This document shows positions 17,739-26,421 of a DNA stretch of 64,000 bases, one piece after another. The notes beneath the pieces are model-generated. The model ran no database searches. It saw only the letters and a list, made by a program, of their open reading frames with translations, and was not told the origin of the DNA. Where the stretch lies: positions 1,178,001 through 1,242,000 of the forward strand of contig NZ_JACHEG010000001.1 in assembly GCF_014201355.1 (NCBI RefSeq), in the 5' to 3' direction. This stretch comes from Aliirhizobium wenxiniae. GTDB lineage: Bacteria > Pseudomonadota > Alphaproteobacteria > Rhizobiales > Rhizobiaceae. How positions within the stretch are numbered: the first letter of the stretch is position 1; every line of letters begins with the position of its first letter. The position numbers and the translations under genes are program-made.

Positions 17739-18587
17739 TTAAAGCCCCTGTGGCACCAGTATCGTCGGCTTTTTGGGCAGAGACCGCATCGATACCCTGA
17801 GCGTCTTTTCCTTCGCATAGGCAATGTCGAACTTCCCGTCGAACATGGCGAGAAACGTATCGAGCGGCGGCCCGAAGCGATGCATCGGCAGGATCAGCGA
17901 AGACCGCAGCCGCTGCACGACGCGGCTCATGCTGTCCGCCCCCATCGTCAACCCGCCGTCGACCGGCACCATCAGAATATCGAGACGCCCGATCTCCGTA
18001 TATTGCGCCTCGTTCAGTTCGAAATGCAGATGCCCCAGATGGCCGATGCAAAGGCCCGCAACTTCGAAGATGAAGATCGAATTGCCATTCTCCTCGATCC
18101 CCCCGCCCCAGTTGCGGATATCCGACACGACATTGCGGATATAGACATCCCCGATCATCTCCTGGTGTTTTGCCTTTTCACCCGGCACATCGCTCCAGCC
18201 ATGCAGCACCGTCTGGATCGCCGGATCGGGAGTGAGCGTGTAATGGGTCGAATGCGCCCTGTTCATCGTCACCACGTCGGGGATGCGCGACGGCTGGTAG
18301 ACACCGCTATAGTCGGTTGCGATCCCGACACCGCCAGGTGTTTCGATAAAGTAGGTGGAATGGCCGACAAAGGTGATATCCACCTCTTCCCGCTCGGAAA
18401 GCGTGAGCGCCTTGCCCGCCTGCACGAACTGAACAGCCGGCGGCGCAAAACTGGCAAACCGCACATTCGGCAGTTTTTGCGCGATCGCCTGACATTGACT
18501 GACCGGAAGGCCGCCGTCCTGGGCAAAGACAGACAGGGAAGAAAGAAGAAAAGCCGAAAGACCGAATGCGAGAGTTCGCAGCTTCAT
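17739..18587 (-). CDS. Secreted metallo-beta-lactamase-fold protein
   Basis: 282 aa with a 22-residue signal peptide (ends VFAQD). The MBL fold is of the UlaG-like type: VDITFVGHSTYFIETPGGVGIATDY, then HLGHLHFEL, and LPMHRFGP near the C-terminus supply metal-binding His residues. The canonical HxHxDH is not present: NRAHSTHYT stands in its place. The catalytic function is therefore uncertain. The stop codon lies in the loop of a hairpin (about 17727-17753) that could end transcription for this gene and the convergent flavoprotein. Confidence 0.82.
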   Translation of the reverse strand: MKLRTLAFGLSAFLLSSLSVFAQDGGLPVSQCQAIAQKLPNVRFASFAPPAVQFVQAGKALTLSEREEVDITFVGHSTYFIETPGGVGIATDYSGVYQPSRIPDVVTMNRAHSTHYTLTPDPAIQTVLHGWSDVPGEKAKHQEMIGDVYIRNVVSDIRNWGGGIEENGNSIFIFEVAGLCIGHLGHLHFELNEAQYTEIGRLDILMVPVDGGLTMGADSMSRVVQRLRSSLILPMHRFGPPLDTFLAMFDGKFDIAYAKEKTLRVSMRSLPKKPTILVPQGL

Positions 18588-18748
18588 GCCACACTCCGAG
18601 AACCGCGTTCATGCTCATTCCGTGTGGGAGGATGCTGGATGCGTGCCGAAGCGTCCAGCTTGCTTTGACGCAGGACGCCTCACAATTCCGTCATTCGCAT
18701 CTGGACTGGAGCCAGCGAAACCTCGGGACGAGCCCAAAGAAGGTCGGG

Positions 18749-19108
18749 TCAGATGATCAGCGTCCGATGCCCGAATGGCGTTTCGTCATCGTAATTGCGG
18801 GTGCCGATACGCTCGCTCTCGCCCGACAATCTGGCATCGTCCGACGGCGCGTTGCTTGCTTCGGATGCCGCGGCATCCTGCCGGCGATGGGGATGGCGAT
18901 CGTCAAGAGATCCTGAAGCCTCGTCGTCTTCCGCACCCGGCTCCTGCTGCTCGCGGGAATTCTTCATGGCGGCAAGGTCTGCATTGATCTGCGCCTGCCG
19001 ATGACCGGCCCAGACATTGTCGGGCTCGGCGCGGCTCACGACGCTGCTGTCGACCTGGGTGGCAGCGGATGCAGCCGTCGAGGAAATGCGGGTAACCGGG
19101 TCGACCAT
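18749..19108 (-). CDS. Hypothetical protein, charged and probably disordered
   Basis: 119 aa from the ATG at 19108, which follows GGAGGACATGGC. The sequence is rich in Asp, Glu, Arg, Gln and Ser with no hydrophobic segment. It contains EPDNVWAGHRQAQINADLAAMK and a His/Arg patch (DRHPHRRQD). I recognise no domain; it looks like a rhizobial lineage protein. The good ribosome site and clean spacing argue that it is real. Confidence 0.6.
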   Translation of the reverse strand: MVDPVTRISSTAASAATQVDSSVVSRAEPDNVWAGHRQAQINADLAAMKNSREQQEPGAEDDEASGSLDDRHPHRRQDAAASEASNAPSDDARLSGESERIGTRNYDDETPFGHRTLII

Positions 19109-19201
19109 GCCATGTCCTCCAACACGCCCCCTGCCCGGCACCAGCGCCGCGGCAGGAAATCACATATAGGATTTATAACATGGGAACCGCGGCTTCCCCA
19201 A

Positions 19202-20026
19202 TCAACGCCAGAAGCTGGGAATGGTTTCCGCCAGCCGCGGCCCGATGCGCAGAGGCTCGATCTTCTCGGCAAGCCCGGTCGAATCCGAAATCTCAATGCC
19301 GAGACCGCAGAGCGTCGCCGGCCCATGCGCCGCCTCGAAGCGGCCCTTCGGCATTTTCGAGATGAAGCGGTTGAGCGGCTCTTCCTTTTCCATGCCGAGC
19401 GACGAGTCGTAGTCACCGCACATGCCGGCATCCGACATGTAGCCTGTGCCGCCGTTCAGGATCTGGCAGTCGGCGGTCGGCACATGGGTATGGGTGCCGA
19501 CAACGAGCGAGGCGCGCCCGTCGACGAAATGCCCGAAGCACTGCTTCTCGCTGGTCGCTTCCGCGTGGAAGTCGAAGATGATCGCGTCGGCCTGCTCCTT
19601 GAGCGGAGCAGCATCCAGGATCGCCTCAGCGCTCTTGAAGGGATCGTCGAGTTCCGGATGCATGAACACCCGGCCCATGATGTTGGCAACGAGGATGCGC
19701 GCGCCGTTGCGGGCATAATAGAGACCCGATCCCTTGCCGGGCGTGCCGGCAGGATAGTTCGCAGGCCGCAGGAACTGGTCGTGGCGACCGGCAAAGGTCA
19801 CTGCTTCCTTCTGGTCCCAGACGTGATTGCCGGTCGTGACGACGTCCGCACCGGCATTGATCGTCTCGAGAAAGATGTCTTCGGTGATGCCGAAGCCGCC
19901 GGCCGCGTTCTCGCCGTTGACGATGACGAAATCGAGTTTCAGGTCTGAAATCAGGCCCGGCAGTTTTTCCCATACGGTCGTGCGGCCGGTCTTGCCAACC
20001 ATGTCACCTAGAAAGAGAAGGCGCAT
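19202..20026 (-). CDS. YmdB-family metallophosphoesterase
   Basis: 274 aa. The family start MRLLFLGDMVGKTGR, then VIVNGENAAGGFGIT, TTGNHVWDQKE, FDFHAEATSEK and VGTHTHVPTAD supply the Asp, Glu, Asn and His ligands of a dinuclear metal centre. YmdB-type enzymes hydrolyse cyclic nucleotides (2',3'-cAMP in Bacillus). It starts 3 bp after the cyclo-ligase stop, in an operon with fau. Confidence 0.93.
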   Translation of the reverse strand: MRLLFLGDMVGKTGRTTVWEKLPGLISDLKLDFVIVNGENAAGGFGITEDIFLETINAGADVVTTGNHVWDQKEAVTFAGRHDQFLRPANYPAGTPGKGSGLYYARNGARILVANIMGRVFMHPELDDPFKSAEAILDAAPLKEQADAIIFDFHAEATSEKQCFGHFVDGRASLVVGTHTHVPTADCQILNGGTGYMSDAGMCGDYDSSLGMEKEEPLNRFISKMPKGRFEAAHGPATLCGLGIEISDSTGLAEKIEPLRIGPRLAETIPSFWR

Positions 20027-20028
20027 TC

Positions 20029-20628
20029 CTATCCAATCTTTACAATGGCCTCATCGGACAGATCGCGAAAGCCGCTTTCCGTCAGGATCCCGTGAAGCCT
20101 TATATCATGAGGTTCTTCGGGAACTGATGCCACTTCCTGGCAGTCGAATGCAATGCCGATCAGCCGTGGATTGCAGCCTTTTTGCTGCAAACGGTAAATT
20201 GCGCGATCATAATAACCGCCACCATAACCGATCCGGTGGCCTCTGCGGTCGAACGCCGCAAGCGGCACCAGCATGATCTCGGGGTCGAGTTCGGCCACTT
20301 CCAGCCCCGGCCCGACCGTGCCGAAGACGCCCGCGACAAGCTCGGCACCGGGTGTCAGTTCGCGAAAAACGATGGTTTCCTTATCGAGTACGACAGGCAC
20401 GCAAATCCGCGCCCCGCGTTCTCTCAGAAGATCCATAAGAGGACGGACATCCACCTCGGAGCGGATCGGCAGGAAACCGGACACGATCGTTCCGTCGTTA
20501 AGATCGATCGCCGCCATACCGTGCGATGCCAGCGACAGGCTTTTCTCCACGCGCTCCGCAGCACTGATAGTATCGCGCGCCGCGAGCCTTTCGGCCCGCA
20601 GCGACGCCTTGATCGATTGGCCGGCCAT
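20029..20628 (-). CDS. fau: 5-formyltetrahydrofolate cyclo-ligase
   Basis: 199 aa. The family signature GYGGGYYDRAI lies near residues 133-143, with LVPLAAFDRRGHRIGYGG before it; basic residues near the N-terminus (KASLRAERLAAR) fit the ATP-binding start. It converts 5-formyl-THF to 5,10-methenyl-THF. Its ATG overlaps the stop of the CorC-like gene (ATGA). In many proteobacteria this gene lies beside zapA and the 6S RNA gene; here those are about 5 kb upstream on the same strand. Confidence 0.95.
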   Translation of the reverse strand: MAGQSIKASLRAERLAARDTISAAERVEKSLSLASHGMAAIDLNDGTIVSGFLPIRSEVDVRPLMDLLRERGARICVPVVLDKETIVFRELTPGAELVAGVFGTVGPGLEVAELDPEIMLVPLAAFDRRGHRIGYGGGYYDRAIYRLQQKGCNPRLIGIAFDCQEVASVPEEPHDIRLHGILTESGFRDLSDEAIVKIG

Positions 20629-21914
20629 CAGGCCTTGTCGCCTGAACGGGAGACCAGCAGCTTGTCGATACGCCGACCGTCAAGATCGACGACCTCGAAG
20701 GTCCAGCCATGCGTCGTGAAGCTTTCGCCGAGTTCCGGCAGGTGCTTCAATTCGTCAAGCACGAAACCGGCAACGGTCTCGTAACCCGGATCTTCCTCGA
20801 TCGAGATGCCCATCTGCGCACCAAACTCGTCGACCGGCATCCAGCCGGCAATCAGGTAGGAACCGTCGTCCCGCACCACGATTGCAGGCTCTTCGGTCGC
20901 GTCTTCCTGGAACACGCCGGTGATTGCCTCCAGCACGTCGCCGGAGCTGATGATACCTTCGAAATGACCGTACTCGTCATAGACAAGCACCATATGCGCC
21001 GGCGCCTTCCTGAGCGCCTGGATGACGTCGAGAGCGCCAGTCAGATCGGAAACGACGGGAGCCTCACGCATTGCGAGCTGAACGTCGAACTGCTTTCCGC
21101 CGGCCATGAAATCATAGGCGTCCTTGACGAACAGAACGCCGATGATCTCGTCGGAACTGCCCTTGCGAACAGGCAGGCGGGAGCGTGTCGTGGCACGAAG
21201 CTGGGCGCGGATTTCCTCCGGCTCGTCCTCCGTATCGATCACCTCGACATCGCGACGCGGCGTCATCAGGCCGCGCGCGGTGCGGTCGGCCAGGCGCATG
21301 ACGCCGGAAATCATCTCGGACTCACCGCTTTCGATGACGCCTGCGCTCTGCGCTTCGGCAAGAACCGTGCGGATTTCCTCGTCCGTAACCTTGTCTTCGG
21401 ACTCGCCCTTCTGGCCGAGTATGGTCAGCACGAAGCGGCCGGAGATATCAAGGAACCAGACGATGGGCGCGCCGATCATCGCAACGAGCTTCATCGCAGG
21501 CGCGACGCGGGCGGCAACAGACTCTGGCGCGCGCAACGCAATCTGCTTCGGCACCAGTTCGCCGAGGATAAGTGACATATAGGTGATGACGACAACGACA
21601 CCGCCGACACCAAGCCAGTCGGCAAGGTTCTCGGCCATGCCCTGTGCCTCGAGCCATGAGGTCAGGCGCGTACCGAGCGTGGCGCCGGAAAATGCGCCGG
21701 AAAGAACGCCAACCAGCGTGATGCCGATCTGAACGGAAGAGAGAAAACGACCTGGGTCTTCGGCAAGCTTGATGGCTGTGGCCGCACCGCGATTTCCCTG
21801 CTCGGCCATAACCTTGAGGCGGATGGGGCGGGATGAAACGACGGCAAGTTCCGACATCGCAAGAACACCATTCAATATGGTGAGTGCAACGACGATAAGG
21901 ATTTCGGTTAACAA
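20628..21914 (-). CDS. HlyC/CorC-family protein (CNNM + CBS pair)
   Basis: 428 aa. Four membrane segments of a DUF21/CNNM domain (about residues 1-190, including SELAVVSSRPIRL and LGELVPKQIAL), two CBS domains (about 210-330, with PRRDVEVID and VLVYDEYGHFEGIIS), then a C-terminal CorC_HlyC transporter-associated domain. Members are linked to Mg2+/Co2+ export or tolerance. The older name hemolysin is not meaningful here. Leads the corC-like/fau/ymdB operon. Confidence 0.93.
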   Translation of the reverse strand: MLTEILIVVALTILNGVLAMSELAVVSSRPIRLKVMAEQGNRGAATAIKLAEDPGRFLSSVQIGITLVGVLSGAFSGATLGTRLTSWLEAQGMAENLADWLGVGGVVVVITYMSLILGELVPKQIALRAPESVAARVAPAMKLVAMIGAPIVWFLDISGRFVLTILGQKGESEDKVTDEEIRTVLAEAQSAGVIESGESEMISGVMRLADRTARGLMTPRRDVEVIDTEDEPEEIRAQLRATTRSRLPVRKGSSDEIIGVLFVKDAYDFMAGGKQFDVQLAMREAPVVSDLTGALDVIQALRKAPAHMVLVYDEYGHFEGIISSGDVLEAITGVFQEDATEEPAIVVRDDGSYLIAGWMPVDEFGAQMGISIEEDPGYETVAGFVLDELKHLPELGESFTTHGWTFEVVDLDGRRIDKLLVSRSGDKA

Positions 21915-22120
21915 AAGGTGCTCTTAGGCTGGGACAATATCCTGCGCACAAAACGTTGACCGCTTGCGGCGGCTGCCGTTGATTTCATGATGTGATCTCG
22001 CGCGCAGTTCGGAAAACCGTCAGCCGGTTCTCGGAACTGCGCACCTTCACCTGTGAGTAGAAATCATAAGGTCGGCTTGCGTCTATTGCAATGGCTGGAA
22101 CAACTGATGTCTGCCGCCGA

Positions 22121-23152
22121 TCACACAGAGAGATCGATCGTCATCTCCGCACGCGTGCCTTTCGGCCGCTCGACATATTGAATGGCCGATCCGAGCGTGG
22201 ACGCCATCGACTTCACGATCCGGCTTCCAAGACCGGTTCCCTTGACGACATCGCCCTCTTTCCAGCCTATCCCGTCATCTTCGACCGCAAGCAATGCCTT
22301 GTCGTCCGGCTGGCGCTTTAGAAGAACACGCACCTCGCCGTCTTTCCCCGGTTCGTAAGCGTATTTCAGTGCATTGGTCAGAAGCTCGGTGACGATCATG
22401 CCCACGGATACAGCACGATCCGATGTCAGCATAACCTCGTCGGCCGATAGATGAATGGTCGGCCCCTGACGGTCGGTGACCGTTCCTTGCACCTCGTTGA
22501 CCAGCGTGCCGAGATACCTGCCCATCTCCACCTGCCGCACATCGTCCGACGTGTAGAGGCTTCTATGCATGCCTGCGATGGCAGTGATCCGCGCCTGCGT
22601 TTCGGCAAGCGCGGCTTTTACGTCGTCATTCTTGCTGCTTCCTGCCTGTAGCCGGATCAAGGCAGCAACCAGCGCGAGACTGTTGGCCACGCGATGATTG
22701 ACCTCTGCAAGCAGGACTTCCGCCCGTTCCTTGCCGATGCGGATTTCCTGGTCGGCCTTTTCCTTCTCGCGCCACAGGTCCGCGGTCGAGATCGCCTGGC
22801 CGATCGCATTCTGCATCAGCGGCATGAACTCATCGCCGACGGTCTTGATGACATAATCGGATGCGCCGTTCTTCATTGCCTCGATGGCAATCGTCGCTTC
22901 GCTGGAACCGGTGACGTAGATGACAGGGGCCGAGCAGCCACGCTCCTGCAAGCGATGGAAGATATCCATGCCGGTCTCGGCGCGCAGATAGTGGTCGAGA
23001 ACGATCGCATCGATCCCGCCGTTTTCGAACGCCGCCATGGCGCTTTCCCCGTCGACGGCAGTGATGACATTGTAACCGGCGCGTCCGAGATGGCGTTCCG
23101 CGAGACGGGCCAAGGCAACATCGTCGTCAACATAAAGGATCGTTCGCGGCAT
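22121..23152 (-). CDS. Hybrid response regulator - HisKA_2/HWE-type histidine kinase
   Basis: 343 aa, no membrane segment. An N-terminal receiver domain (ILYVDDDVALARLAERH, phospho-acceptor Asp53 in VLDHYL, Lys in YVIK) is followed by a kinase whose phospho-acceptor block is LLAEVNHRVANSLALVAAL with His153, the HisKA_2/HWE type. The ATPase domain has LLTNALKYA, DDGIG and GTGLGSRIVKS. Such receiver-kinase fusions can pass phosphate onward. Last gene of a three-gene cluster, 9 bp after the receiver protein. Confidence 0.92.
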   Translation of the reverse strand: MPRTILYVDDDVALARLAERHLGRAGYNVITAVDGESAMAAFENGGIDAIVLDHYLRAETGMDIFHRLQERGCSAPVIYVTGSSEATIAIEAMKNGASDYVIKTVGDEFMPLMQNAIGQAISTADLWREKEKADQEIRIGKERAEVLLAEVNHRVANSLALVAALIRLQAGSSKNDDVKAALAETQARITAIAGMHRSLYTSDDVRQVEMGRYLGTLVNEVQGTVTDRQGPTIHLSADEVMLTSDRAVSVGMIVTELLTNALKYAYEPGKDGEVRVLLKRQPDDKALLAVEDDGIGWKEGDVVKGTGLGSRIVKSMASTLGSAIQYVERPKGTRAEMTIDLSV

Positions 23153-23161
23153 ATCTTCTCG

Positions 23162-23605
23162 TTATTGTCCGGGTATCTGCATCACCGAAAAGAACAGGCC
23201 CAGCTGTCGAATGGCGTGTGCGAAACTCTCGTATTCCACTGGCTTGGTAATATAGACATTCGCGCCGAGATCGTAACAGCGCTGAATTTCCCGCTCGTCG
23301 TCCGTCGTCGTGAGGATCACCACGGGCAGCCGTTTTGCATGAGGGTTGGACTTCACCTTCTCGAGGATGTCAATACCCGACATATCGGGCAGGTTGAGAT
23401 CGAGCAGAATCAGGAGATGGCGATCGCTGGTGACCGTCCCCGAACGATCCTTGCCGAGGATGTAGTCGAGCGCATCTGTACCGTTGGCAAATGGAACGAT
23501 CTCGTTGTTGACGCCCGCACGGCGCACGTTCTTTTCGATCAGACGGGCATGTCCCTCGTCATCCTCGATCATGACGATGGTAACTTCCTTGCCGGCAGCT
23601 TTCAT
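23162..23605 (-). CDS. Single-domain response regulator (Rcp1-like)
   Basis: 147 aa, one receiver domain and nothing else: acidic pair in MIEDDEGHARLIEKN, phospho-acceptor Asp69 in LLDLNLPDMSG, Thr/Ser in LTTTDDE, and Lys in YITKPVEY. The pattern is the Rcp1 subfamily that partners phytochrome-like and CHASE-type kinases. Its ATG overlaps the stop of the sensor kinase (ATGA), a strong sign of co-translation and partnership. Confidence 0.93.
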   Translation of the reverse strand: MKAAGKEVTIVMIEDDEGHARLIEKNVRRAGVNNEIVPFANGTDALDYILGKDRSGTVTSDRHLLILLDLNLPDMSGIDILEKVKSNPHAKRLPVVILTTTDDEREIQRCYDLGANVYITKPVEYESFAHAIRQLGLFFSVMQIPGQ

Positions 23606-25101
23606 GGCCCGCTACTCCTAACATACTGAGACAGATCCGTAGGCAGACGGATGACGAATGTCGCTCCGCCGCCCAGCGTGGATGTCACAGTAATTTCACC
23701 ACCTAAATTTCTGACTAACGATCGCACGTGTGCAAGCCCTATCCCCTCGCCCGGCTTGTCCTGCACACCGGCCCTGCGGAAAAGCTCGAAGACGCGTTCA
23801 TGGTCTTCCGGCGCGATTCCGCGCCCATTGTCCGCCACCTCTATCCGGACGGCACGACGTCCCATCGGGAATGCCTTTACGGAAAGATTGAGCGGTCGCT
23901 CCGGATGTTTGTACTTTACCGCATTGTCGAACAGATTGCCGAAAATCTGCTCCATCGAGAACCGGTCCGTCAAAAGCGAGCGCGCTGCACTGACAGATAT
24001 GCTGACCTCGCCGCCGGTTTCGCTGACTTGGTGATGCACGCTCGCAGCCGTCGTCTCAAGGAGTTCGCCGAGATCGACCCGCTCGGGTTTCAGCTCACGA
24101 CGACCATCTCGCGAGATTTTCAGGATCGCATTGATCAGGGCATCCATCTTCTTTGTCGAGGAGCGTATGAAGCCGATCGCTTCCGGCAGGTCTTCCTCTA
24201 CCGCAAGGCGCGCCTCGCGCACCTCGTCTTCGCTCGGGCGCGTCTCATCCGCCAGCACATAGGCGCTGATCGACTTGAGAGACGCATCCAGTTCGCTGGT
24301 AAAGCCCATGATGTTGACGAGAGGAGCCCTTAGATCGTGCGAGACGATATAGGCGTAACGCTGGATTTCCCTGTTGGCCTGGATCAGGTCCTCGGTGCGT
24401 TCGTTGACCCGCTCCTCAAGCCCGACATTAAGCTCCTCGACCTCCGCCCGGGCATGCCCAAGCTCACGCACATGCTGCATCACGACCGCAATTGCGCCGC
24501 CGACGACCAGGATGATCAGCAGTCCACCGCCAAGTGTCACATATTGCAGCGATCCCGCGCTTTCGCGGATTTCGCCGATACCGCTGACCAGATGCCCGTC
24601 CAGTTCCTGCACGATATCGCCGATCGTCTGCCGAAGTTGCTGCATGACGACGAAGCCGGACTCGTTGCGCACGATGGCAACGGCATCCGCCACTTTGCCC
24701 TCGCTGGCAAGATTGAGCGTCGACTGCATCTCCGTCACCTTTTCGGCGATCAGGCGACGGATATCCTCGAGCGGCACGTTGACCGTATTCTGATTTTTGG
24801 AAACGCGCTCCAACCGCTCGACCTGACTCGGCAAAGCTTCGAGCGCCTGTTGGTATGGCTCGAGAAAGGCTTCGTTCTGCACCAGAAGATAACCGCGCTG
24901 GCTCGACTCGGCAGAGTTCAGCAGAACCAGCATGTCAGCCGCGACCGAGCGCACCGCCCTCAGCTTCGTCACTTCGTCGAAATAGCTCCGGGTCAGGCTT
25001 GCAAGGAAAAAGGACGACAGGACGATAGCAACGAGAAGTCCGGCACCGATCAGAAGCATGAAAAGCGAAGATCGGGCAAACTTGTTATTGGCAAAAAGCA
25101 T
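23602..25101 (-). CDS. CHASE3-domain sensor histidine kinase
   Basis: 499 aa. Transmembrane helix at about 14-36, a periplasmic CHASE3 domain (about 38-180; SAESSQRGYLLVQNEAFLEP is typical), second helix at about 187-209, a coiled linker, then HisKA with His255 in YIVSHDLRAPLVNIMGF and a HATPase (NLFDNAVKYKHPER, DNGRGI, GEGIGLAHVRSLV). CHASE3 ligands are unknown. First of a three-gene unit whose product order (sensor, receiver, receiver-kinase) suggests a relay. Confidence 0.94.
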   Translation of the reverse strand: MLFANNKFARSSLFMLLIGAGLLVAIVLSSFFLASLTRSYFDEVTKLRAVRSVAADMLVLLNSAESSQRGYLLVQNEAFLEPYQQALEALPSQVERLERVSKNQNTVNVPLEDIRRLIAEKVTEMQSTLNLASEGKVADAVAIVRNESGFVVMQQLRQTIGDIVQELDGHLVSGIGEIRESAGSLQYVTLGGGLLIILVVGGAIAVVMQHVRELGHARAEVEELNVGLEERVNERTEDLIQANREIQRYAYIVSHDLRAPLVNIMGFTSELDASLKSISAYVLADETRPSEDEVREARLAVEEDLPEAIGFIRSSTKKMDALINAILKISRDGRRELKPERVDLGELLETTAASVHHQVSETGGEVSISVSAARSLLTDRFSMEQIFGNLFDNAVKYKHPERPLNLSVKAFPMGRRAVRIEVADNGRGIAPEDHERVFELFRRAGVQDKPGEGIGLAHVRSLVRNLGGEITVTSTLGGGATFVIRLPTDLSQYVRSSGP

Positions 25102-25202
25102 GAAGGTGAACCGCCGATTGAACTGGACCGAGTGAACTTGGCCGCAACGCCGGCATTGTCAATGCATATCCGGCCGGCGCCGGACTGCATCAACGACAAT
25201 CT

Positions 25203-25380
25203 AAAAAAGGAAAGTGCGATCCGCGGCGACCGATGGAGATTTACGATCCTGGGTGCCTACAAACGTAGGTGGGCGCCATATGTCCAAGCCCACGGGCCTG
25301 GTCAGGGACAGCTCCCTTTGGATCGAGTATGGCCCCAGGGATTGTGGTACCTGTCGGGAAGCGCAGAACGCGACGGCAAT
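25203..25380 (-). ncRNA. ssrS: Probable 6S RNA
   Basis: No protein fits this gap downstream of zapA, but the minus-strand transcript looks like 6S RNA. A 10-bp closing stem joins 25362-25371 with 25216-25225 (one internal U-U mismatch, one G-U). Inside are open strands, and hairpins at 25304-25317 (5 bp, loop GCTG) and 25256-25269 (5 bp). A run of six T ends it at 25203. Length is about 175 nt, usual for 6S. In Alphaproteobacteria 6S is commonly found just after zapA. Sequence identity to known 6S was not tested; exact ends are inferred. Confidence 0.68.
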
Positions 25381-25435
25381 ATATGTATGATCTTCAGCCG
25401 ACGCCAGTGGCCCCGGATCTAATTTTTGCGAGTGG

Positions 25436-25813
25436 TCAATTCACCTCGGCCGGCGTGCGTCCGTTGAGCTTTGCAGCAAGCCCCTCGATCCGTGCGGCAA
25501 GTTCGCCGATGGTCGAAACGAGCGCCTGTTCGTTGCGCTGCTGGACTTCAATCGATCCGTCGCGGTTGGACCGCAGGGAAGCCAGTTCCGCCTCGAGAGC
25601 CGAAACCTTGCGTGTCATCTCGGACAGTTCGTCCATGATCATGATGCCGGCCATGACGGTGATCCTCAGATCTCCGATTTCGCCGAACTGGCCCTTGAGA
25701 TGGCCGACATAGCGGTCAAGCCGGTCGGCAAGCTGGGTCAGGTGATCTTCCTGTCCCTCCTCGCAGGCCATCCGATAGGCCTTGCCATCGATCGTGACTG
25801 TAATCTGAGCCAT
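25436..25813 (-). CDS. zapA: Cell division protein ZapA
   Basis: 125 aa. The ZapA fold is recognised from MAQITVTIDGKAYRMACEEGQEDHLTQLADRLDRYV; a long C-terminal coiled coil (about residues 65-115) follows. ZapA cross-links FtsZ filaments at midcell. The ATG at 25813 follows GGGAG by six bases; an adjoining TTG is not used. It lies 12 bp after the DUF4164 gene and just before the putative 6S RNA. Confidence 0.94.
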   Translation of the reverse strand: MAQITVTIDGKAYRMACEEGQEDHLTQLADRLDRYVGHLKGQFGEIGDLRITVMAGIMIMDELSEMTRKVSALEAELASLRSNRDGSIEVQQRNEQALVSTIGELAARIEGLAAKLNGRTPAEVN

Positions 25814-25825
25814 CAAATTCTCCCG

Positions 25826-26098
25826 TCAGCGATCAAGCACGGCGCGGATCGTCTCCATGGCCGTCACCAGTCGACGCGATACTTCGCGATTGACTTCTTC
25901 CAGCCGATTGGCGCGAAATTGCGACTGGTCGAGTTCCTGCGCCAAACGGGCACGGTCGGCGTGGACGCGACGTACCTCGCTATCGACGTCGCGGCTTTCC
26001 CGCTGACGCTCGATACGGGCATCCACGGCGTTTTCGAGACTTCCCACCGCTGCGCGGAGTTCCGAAAGCGCCACCTCAACCGTCTTTTCTGCCGGCAT
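25826..26098 (-). CDS. DUF4164 coiled-coil protein
   Basis: 90 aa, almost entirely heptad-like helix: ALSELRAAVGSLENAVDAR and ARLAQELDQSQFRANRLEEV. It matches DUF4164, small proteins found in Rhizobiales directly upstream of zapA. The position and shape recall the ZapB coiled coil that partners ZapA elsewhere, but no sequence evidence for ZapB function is visible. No strong ribosome site precedes the ATG. Confidence 0.8.
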   Translation of the reverse strand: MPAEKTVEVALSELRAAVGSLENAVDARIERQRESRDVDSEVRRVHADRARLAQELDQSQFRANRLEEVNREVSRRLVTAMETIRAVLDR

Positions 26099-26421
26099 CC
26101 ATCATATCCCGTGAGAATGCGAGGAAGACCGAATCGTGCAGCCAAACCTCGCCATTAGGTAAAACAGATTAAGCACCGCTTGAAAGCCGGTCAACAAACC
26201 ACCACCCTACAGGCATCATCGACTTGTGGATCATGCACCTTATATCGTTTTTGCACACATCTGCCCAAACAAACGGCGGCCTGTCGCAAACCTGCTCAAT
26301 ATGTAATAGCTATAGCCCCACATTTGTTGACTTGCTCGCGCCACCTGATAAGGATCAGGCGCTCCCTCAAAGGGCCCTCCAATCGGGCCTCTGACCGACA
26401 CTCGGATACAGTGGATTAGCC

